Of a stretch of 40,658 bases of DNA, positions 35,480 through 40,658 are shown in pieces. This DNA comes from Phycisphaerales bacterium (lineage in GTDB: Bacteria; Planctomycetota; Phycisphaerae; Phycisphaerales; UBA1924). Location: NCBI GenBank assembly GCA_007693765.1, contig RECZ01000088.1, positions 1 to 40,658 on the forward strand, written 5' to 3'. The notes beneath the pieces are model-generated. The model was not told the origin of the DNA. It was given only the letters and a program-made list of their open reading frames with translations, and made no database searches. Position 1 is the stretch's first letter; every line of letters starts with the position of its first letter. The translations under genes were made by a program, and so were the position numbers.

Positions 35480-37408
35480 ATGCACGCAAATCTCCTGACA
35501 CGCATCCGTACATCGCTCCGCGCACGCGCAGCGCGCACGCCGGGCGCATCCTCGTTCACCGCCCGCCGCTTGTGGCTGATGGCGCCGACGGGGCTGTTCC
35601 TCCTGCTGCTGCCGATCATGCCGCTGCAGGGGCAGGACCGCACCGCTACGACGCAACCCGGGCACAACGCGGCGGCGCAACGCGCTGCCCCGACGAACGC
35701 CAACGGCGACCCGTTCCGACTGCAGGGCACGCGCCTCGGGATGCTCGACAGCCCCGACGGCACGCTCGGCGCCACGCCGCGGCCGACGGACGAGACCGCG
35801 CGCCGCTTCGGGCGTTTCGTCGATCGCTTCGTCGACGCGGACAACACGCTCGATGTCGTGACCGGGCGCCCGCGCATCCTGGTGTTCAAGCGTCCGCCGC
35901 TGCGCATTCAGATCCCCGATGAGAACGTCGCTCGGTACGACATCCTCACCGACCGCGAACTCTCCATCACCGGCCTGAACGTCGGGCAGACGCTCCTCAA
36001 CATCTGGTTCGCCGACCCCGACCACCCCAGCGGGCAGGAGATCCTCAGCTACCTCGTCCGCGTGGTGCCCGACCCCGAAGCACGCGAGCGCCTCGAGCGC
36101 GTGTACTCAGCGCTCGAAGATGAGATCAACAACGCCTTCCCCACCAGTCTCGTCAACCTCTCGCTCGTGGGCGACACGCTGATGGTCGAGGGTCAGGCCC
36201 GCGACATCGCCGAGGCCGACCGCATCATGCGCGTCATCGAGGCCAACGCCCCGCGCATCGAGGCGCGCATCCCCGTCGACGCGTGGGACGACTCGCCCGA
36301 CTTCGGCGCCATGACCACCGACGCCGGCCTCTCCTCGACCTCCGGCATGCTCACCCCCGGCCTCAGCCGCTTCTCCAGCACGCCGCTCGAGTCCGACGGC
36401 TACCGCGCCGCCATGGGCCGCAGCGACGCCCGCATGGGCGCCCGCGGCCGCACCGCCGCCCGCGCGAGTTCGCTCAACATCGTCAACCTCCTGAAGATCC
36501 CCGGCGAGCCCCAGGTCTCGCTCAAGGTCACCGTCGCCGAGGTCAACCGCGCCGGCGCCCGCTCCATCGGACTCAACTTCTCCTACACCAACAACTCCGG
36601 CATCACGGTCATCGAAAGCCTCACCGGCGGCATCGCGACCGGCGGCCTGGCCAACCTTCCCGCCTTGCTCGACGGCGGCCAGCTCTCGCTCGCCATCAAC
36701 GCCCTCCGCGGCATGAGCCTCGCCAAGTCGCTCGCCGAGCCCAACCTCGTCGCCCTCAACGGCCACACCGCCTCCTTCCTCGCCGGCGGCCAGTTCCCCG
36801 TGCCCGTCGTCACCGGCGCCACCGCGACCGGCCTGCAGGGCGTCGAGTACGTCCCCTTCGGCGTCGAGCTGCGTTTCACCCCTTACATCCTCGATCGCGA
36901 CCGCATCCGCCTCGTGGTCACCGCCGAGGTCAGCACCCGCTCGGTGCCCAACTCGACCATCATCAACGGGCAATCCGTCCCCGGTCGCGACACCCGCACC
37001 TTCCACACCGTGGTCGAGCTGCGCTCGGGCCAGACGCTGGCCGTCGCCGGCCTGATCCAGTCCAGCATGGGTTCGGACGCCGACCGCATCCCCGGCGCGG
37101 GCGATCTGCCGCTCATCGGCTGGCTCTTCGGCTTCAACCGCACCACCGCCAGTGAGCAGGAGCTCGTCGTGCTCATCACGCCCGAGCTCGTCCACCCGCT
37201 CGATAAGAACGAGGTGCCCCACTTCCTCCCCGGCGACGACATCTTCGAGCCCGACGACCTCGAGTTCTACCTGCTCGGCCGCCTCGAGAGCCGCCACAGC
37301 GAAGATTCCCGCAACGTCGTCCTCACCGACTACGAGCGCCAGGGCCGCGCCCGCGCCTTCGAGCGGAAGTTCATCCTCGGCCCCTCCGGCCACTCCGACC
37401 AGCGCTGA
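35480..37408 (+). CDS. cpaC: Tad secretin RcpA/CpaC
   Basis: 642 residues from the ATG at 35480, which has GAGGG six bases upstream; an alternative ATG at 35402, also with GGGAGG, would give 668 residues and overlap the DUF192 gene. A basic leader and a hydrophobic segment (LWLMAPTGLFLLLLPIMPLQGQ) target the protein for export. The N-terminal pilus secretin domain (ILVFKRPPLRIQIPDE...LNVGQTLLNIWFAD) is followed by a BON-like strand-helix (VNLSLVGDTLMVEGQARDI...). The secretin domain runs from about residue 335 to 570, with PNLVALNGHTASFLAGGQFP, VPFGVELRFTPYIL, LRSGQTLAVAGLI and ELVVLITPELVHPL. It forms the outer-membrane pore for Flp export. Confidence 0.93.
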   Translation: MHANLLTRIRTSLRARAARTPGASSFTARRLWLMAPTGLFLLLLPIMPLQGQDRTATTQPGHNAAAQRAAPTNANGDPFRLQGTRLGMLDSPDGTLGATPRPTDETARRFGRFVDRFVDADNTLDVVTGRPRILVFKRPPLRIQIPDENVARYDILTDRELSITGLNVGQTLLNIWFADPDHPSGQEILSYLVRVVPDPEARERLERVYSALEDEINNAFPTSLVNLSLVGDTLMVEGQARDIAEADRIMRVIEANAPRIEARIPVDAWDDSPDFGAMTTDAGLSSTSGMLTPGLSRFSSTPLESDGYRAAMGRSDARMGARGRTAARASSLNIVNLLKIPGEPQVSLKVTVAEVNRAGARSIGLNFSYTNNSGITVIESLTGGIATGGLANLPALLDGGQLSLAINALRGMSLAKSLAEPNLVALNGHTASFLAGGQFPVPVVTGATATGLQGVEYVPFGVELRFTPYILDRDRIRLVVTAEVSTRSVPNSTIINGQSVPGRDTRTFHTVVELRSGQTLAVAGLIQSSMGSDADRIPGAGDLPLIGWLFGFNRTTASEQELVVLITPELVHPLDKNEVPHFLPGDDIFEPDDLEFYLLGRLESRHSEDSRNVVLTDYERQGRARAFERKFILGPSGHSDQR

Positions 37409-37466
37409 CCCGTCCGATTCACGCGAACCTCACTCGCCACCACACTCTGTGCGAGCCAGCATCACC

Positions 37467-37991
37467 ATGAACACCACGAACAACGCACGACGTCTCTGCC
37501 GCCTCGCCGCCGTCGGTGGCCTCGCCGCCTTCCTCGCGATCAGCGTCGGCTGCCACGACAGCAAGCGAGAGGACATCCCCGCCGGGGCCCAGCCCCTGCC
37601 GCTCGGGTCCTCCGTGCGCGAGTTCAACCACCGTCAGGCGCAGAAAGCACGGGCGGACGCCTTCGTCTTCTACCGCTACGAGTGGGACCGCGAGACGGCG
37701 GAACTCACCGAGTGGGGCGCCCGCCACCTCAACCGCGTCCTCTCGGCCATGCACCGCGAGCATCACCCGATCGTGATCGAGCCCGCGCCCGACGCCAGCC
37801 TCAACGAGGCCCGCCGGCGGACCATCATCGCCGCGCTCGCCCGCCACGACGTTGACTACCCCGAGCGCCGCGTGGTCATCGCCTACCCAGGCGCACTCGA
37901 CATGACCGGCGACGACGCCATCCTGCAGTTCGACAAGTACATCCAGGACTCCGCCGGGCGCGGCGCCGGAACCGGTGGCGGCATACGCTGA
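37467..37991 (+). CDS. Tad-associated lipoprotein of unknown family
   Basis: 174 residues. The signal peptide ends in the lipobox SVGC (Cys29), so it is probably membrane-anchored. The mature part is soluble and mixed helix/strand (ADAFVFYRYEWDRETAELTEWGARHLNRVLSAMH, then PIVIEPAPDASLNEARRRTIIAALARHDVD). The region ...IVIEPAPD.SLNEARRR...L has the look of an OmpA- or CpaD-like fold, but the match is weak. It lies where other loci have cpaD/rcpB or an OmpA-like protein, so an equivalent job at the secretin is plausible. Confidence 0.72.
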   Translation: MNTTNNARRLCRLAAVGGLAAFLAISVGCHDSKREDIPAGAQPLPLGSSVREFNHRQAQKARADAFVFYRYEWDRETAELTEWGARHLNRVLSAMHREHHPIVIEPAPDASLNEARRRTIIAALARHDVDYPERRVVIAYPGALDMTGDDAILQFDKYIQDSAGRGAGTGGGIR

Positions 37992-38086
37992 TCAACCGCG
38001 TCGCCGACTCGGACCGCGGCCGAACGTTCCCGATGCCCGCCCCGCGTCACACTCGCCCGCTTCCCGCCCTAAGGTGGGAGAGAGCC

Positions 38087-38791
38087 ATGTCCATCACCCG
38101 CAACTCCGCCATCTGTGCACTCGCCGCAAGCCTCGCGCTCATCGCGGGCTGCGCGGGCGGTCAGGGCTCGCAGCGCTCTGGCGTTCAGCCCCCCCCGGGA
38201 TCGCAGGACCTGCCGCCAAACCAAGCCGCGGAAGTGTGCTTCGCCACCGCGCGTGAGCTCGAAGAAAACGGCTTCGACGCCCAGGCCATCGTCCAGTACG
38301 AGCGAGCCCGCCAATTCAACCCCCGCATCGCGGGCGTCTCGCGTCGTTTGGCCGTGCTCTACGACCGCACGGGCGACACCGCCCGCGCCAACGCTGAGTA
38401 CCAGAAGGCGCTCAACAACACCCCCAACGACCCCGCGTTGCTCAACGACTACGGCTACTTCCACTACGTCCGAGGCAACTGGAAAGAAGCCGAGGTGCAG
38501 TTCCGCCGCGCGCTGGCAATCGACAACTCCAACGCCCGCGCCTGGAACAACCTTGGGCTTACCCTCGCGCAGTTGGGCAACTACGACGCCGCCTACGAAG
38601 CCTCCGCGAAGGCCGTCGGCCCGGCGGAGGCCCGGGCCAACGTGGCGATGATCATGGTCAGCCACGGCCGATTCGACGAAGCGACACGATCGCTCCAGCA
38701 GGCGCTGGCGATCAACCCCGATCTGCCCCGCGCCAGGACTGTGCTCGAGTGGCTCCGCGACCAGCCGCGCGACGGTCAGCTTCCCCCCTGA
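38087..38791 (+). CDS. tadD: TadD-like TPR lipoprotein
   Basis: 234 residues. The lipobox IAGC places the lipidated cysteine at residue 22. The mature part is a series of tetratricopeptide repeats: IVQYERARQFNPRIAGVSRRLAVLYDRTGDTARANAEYQKALNNTPNDPALLNDYGYFHYVRGNWKEAE..., ending with LQQALAINPDLPRA. TadD/TadD-like pilotins support secretin assembly. GGTGGGAG lies just before the ATG. It is the last gene of the tad run and converges on the secreted dockerin-like protein gene. Confidence 0.88.
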   Translation: MSITRNSAICALAASLALIAGCAGGQGSQRSGVQPPPGSQDLPPNQAAEVCFATARELEENGFDAQAIVQYERARQFNPRIAGVSRRLAVLYDRTGDTARANAEYQKALNNTPNDPALLNDYGYFHYVRGNWKEAEVQFRRALAIDNSNARAWNNLGLTLAQLGNYDAAYEASAKAVGPAEARANVAMIMVSHGRFDEATRSLQQALAINPDLPRARTVLEWLRDQPRDGQLPP

Positions 38792-38840
38792 CGCCACGCT
38801 CCTTCGCTGCTCGTTTCACCCTTGTGTATGCATGCGCATG

Positions 38841-38866
38841 AAAAACGCCGGCACAGAGTGCCGGCG
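38841..38866 (-). terminator. Intrinsic terminator of the dockerin-like gene
   Basis: On the minus strand a perfect 9-bp stem, CGCCGGCAC / GTGCCGGCG, with a three-base loop (38866-38846) is followed by TTTTT (38845-38841). It lies 54 bp past the stop codon of the minus-strand gene at 38920. It may also roadblock transcription coming from tadD, which has no T-tract of its own. Confidence 0.9.
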
Positions 38867-38919
38867 CTGTGGGGGCTGTCGCGAGGGTTGCCTGCGCTCT
38901 TTGGAGCGGGGCTTGTCGC

Positions 38920-40428
38920 TTACTCCGCCGTGGACCCGAAGTTCGAGAGCACGACGCTCAAGTCGGCGAAGTCAACCACGCCGTCGAGGTTGAGGTCGCC
39001 CTCGGGGCCGGCGGTCCCGAACTGACCGAGGATGACGCTCAGGTCGGCGAAGCCGACCGAGCCGTCCTTGGTGACGTCGCCACGCAGGCCGACCGTGACG
39101 TAGACGTCGTACACGGTGGACGACGCGAACGTCGGCGGCTCGCCGGCGGGGTACGCGGCGCTGATGCCGCCGAACACCCGGCCCAGCAGCACCTCGTTGT
39201 GCGGCATGTCGTCGAGCAGCACCTGCCCGTTCACGTTGGTGGGGATGTTCGGACGCATCACGAAGTGGCCGTTGGACGTCGGCAGCGGCATGGCGCCGAC
39301 GATCTTCTCGCTCCCGTCGACGTACTGGCCATCGGCGATGGTGATCTCGGTGATCTCGCTGACCCACGGGATCAGGAAGTCGTAGAAAAAGTCCTGGTCG
39401 AACTCGTCCCAGATCTGGAACGAGATGCCCGACATGAGCACGACGCGGTTCACGTCGGTCGACGCCGAACGGAAGCTCGCGTGCGGGCCCTCGTACTGGT
39501 TCATCTTCTGGATGAAGAATTCGTCGGTGTACACCGATGCGTCGCCGTCGGCGTAGATCAGCGGGTTTTCCCACGGGAACGGGCCGTTGAAGACGCCGCC
39601 GGGCACGGTGAAGCCGAATCGCTCGTTCTCGCCGAGGCCGACGGTCACGGGCAACGCCTGCATGTCGCGCCGGTGCAGCCAAAAGGAGTCATGGAACGTC
39701 TCGACGGGCGACGTCATGCTCACGTTGCGGTCGAAGATGAACACACGATCGGTGTAGATGTTCGTGAAGGGCTGCGCGCCGGGCTGGTTGCCGAGGCCGT
39801 AATCGCCGGAGAAGTTCGAGCCCCCGATGAGTGCGAACTTGTCGCCCATCTTCACCATCGCCGAGCCCGCCGACTGCGCCTCGGGGACAGAATGGATCGT
39901 GAACGCGGCCTCGGGCACGGGCACGCCGTCGCGCAGGGCCTGGCGCACCATCGGAAGGTCGACCTCGGTCATGCTGGGCTTGCTCGTCCACTCGACGCCC
40001 GAGTTCAGCGGCCCGTACCCGCCGTAGATGTAGAGCGTCTCGCCGTACTGCACGTACCCGGGGGTCGTGAACCGCAACGCGTCACGGAGTTCCGGGGAGA
40101 GATGCCCCACGCCGCCGGTGAACATCTGCGAGGTCGCCTGATCCACGAGGATGATCTGGTCGTTGAAGACCGGGAGCGAGTACGCCACCACGCCGGCGCC
40201 CTCGCCGATGTGGTGCATCCCCTGCCCGGAGACGCCCCCGAAGAACAGCACCTCTTCACCCAACTCGCCGTGGACGTAGGACTGCAGCGGCACGAAGGGC
40301 AGGGCCGAGGCCTCCACGCGGAAGCTCATGATCTGCCCGGCGGCGGGCGTCCACGCCCCCAGCATCGGGGCCGCTGCGAACGCGGCGAGGATGAAGGTTC
40401 CGGGACGAACAAATCCGGCGTGTTTCAT
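38920..40428 (-). CDS. Secreted protein with C-terminal dockerin/EF-hand-like repeats
   Basis: 502 residues from the ATG at 40428; upstream frame extension is unlikely to be translated. A signal peptide (MKHAGFVRPGTFILAAFAAAPMLGAWTPAAGQ) targets it for export. The central ~400 residues contain repeated motifs such as LFFGGVSGQGMHHIG, LYIYGGYGPLNSG and FALIGGSNFSGDYG. These are consistent with a Kelch/beta-propeller-like fold, but I cannot assign an enzyme. The C-terminus has two repeats: GDVTKDGSVGFADLSVILGQF and GDLNLDGVVDFADLSVVLSNF. Each has the calcium-loop pattern D-x-x-x-D-G-x-V-x-x-x-D, as in dockerin type I domains. Such ends are very common in secreted proteins of Phycisphaerae and may anchor or stabilise them. 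Confidence 0.82.
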   Translation of the reverse strand: MKHAGFVRPGTFILAAFAAAPMLGAWTPAAGQIMSFRVEASALPFVPLQSYVHGELGEEVLFFGGVSGQGMHHIGEGAGVVAYSLPVFNDQIILVDQATSQMFTGGVGHLSPELRDALRFTTPGYVQYGETLYIYGGYGPLNSGVEWTSKPSMTEVDLPMVRQALRDGVPVPEAAFTIHSVPEAQSAGSAMVKMGDKFALIGGSNFSGDYGLGNQPGAQPFTNIYTDRVFIFDRNVSMTSPVETFHDSFWLHRRDMQALPVTVGLGENERFGFTVPGGVFNGPFPWENPLIYADGDASVYTDEFFIQKMNQYEGPHASFRSASTDVNRVVLMSGISFQIWDEFDQDFFYDFLIPWVSEITEITIADGQYVDGSEKIVGAMPLPTSNGHFVMRPNIPTNVNGQVLLDDMPHNEVLLGRVFGGISAAYPAGEPPTFASSTVYDVYVTVGLRGDVTKDGSVGFADLSVILGQFGTAGPEGDLNLDGVVDFADLSVVLSNFGSTAE

Positions 40429-40658
40429 GGGGGCGCTCTCGCTCTGGTGGTGTGCGGCGGCTCTGATGCTGGGGCCACACACGGAGGTGGAATTGATCTG
40501 GGATCGTCGATTCGGATCGGACACCTGAGTCTATCACGCCTTCGACACCGAACAACGGCCAGTTTCCTCTTTACCACGGGAAAAACGGCGAATCACACGC
40601 CCCGCGACGGCCCCGAGGCCCGCGCGGCCTTCCTCCGCCCCCCGCGGGCGGGCCTCCG
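40429..40658. other. Right-edge intergenic sequence
   Basis: 230 bp upstream of the secreted protein gene. AT-richer sequence around 40550-40590 (TTTACCACGGGAAAAACGG) may hold its promoter, but no clear -35/-10 pair stands out. No gene is recognised up to the window end. Confidence 0.4.

Overview
The window is GC-rich bacterial DNA of planctomycete character, most likely class Phycisphaerae. Support for this comes from the CxxC...CPECG zinc-ribbon membrane protein, the secreted proteins ending in D-x-x-x-D-G dockerin-like repeats, the beta-helix secreted protein, and the MoxR and DUF1569 genes. No phage, plasmid, CRISPR or integrase genes are visible. The taxonomic placement is an inference from gene content.

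Left part (1-11.7 kb). A groEL gene is cut by the left edge. It is followed by a zinc-ribbon membrane protein, a MoxR AAA+ ATPase, a small CDGSH iron-sulfur protein, a secreted beta-helix protein, a POT-family peptide transporter, a DUF1569 protein, a pseudouridine-5'-phosphate glycosidase (PsuG) and a large secreted M14-type zinc carboxypeptidase.

Middle part (11.7-24.9 kb). A RAYT (REP-associated tyrosine transposase) gene is bracketed by 26-bp palindromes in inverted orientation. Next comes a minus-strand operon of an ABC exporter, a COG3014 lipoprotein and an LpoB-like lipoprotein. An FHA-GAF-SpoIIE phosphatase is divergent from it. A probable five-gene minus-strand run holds rpoZ, a stand-alone coaC, a polytopic membrane protein, a small coupled protein and a GT5/GT4-like glycosyltransferase. 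Then follow a DUF3553 protein, a small coiled-coil protein, a ThpR-like RNA cyclic phosphodiesterase and tRNA-Ser(GCU).

Right part (24.9-38.8 kb). This is a complete plus-strand Tad (tight adherence, type IVc) pilus locus: two Flp-type pilins, prepilin peptidase, TadE, CpaB, TadG-like, TadZ/CpaE, TadA/CpaF, TadB, TadC, a DUF192 protein, the secretin RcpA/CpaC, an unassigned lipoprotein and a TadD-like TPR lipoprotein. Pilins would be processed by the A24 peptidase, polymerised by TadA/B/C, positioned by TadZ and exported through the secretin stabilised by CpaB and the lipoproteins. The locus is preceded by a roughly 520-bp AT-richer leader. In it a TTGACA -35 box lies inside a perfect 9-bp inverted repeat, and a GC-rich hairpin follows the first pilin gene. 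The two pilins are unusually long and share a C-terminal domain; this and the operator are the most interesting signals here. The window ends with a minus-strand secreted protein carrying two dockerin/EF-hand-like repeats and a clear intrinsic terminator.
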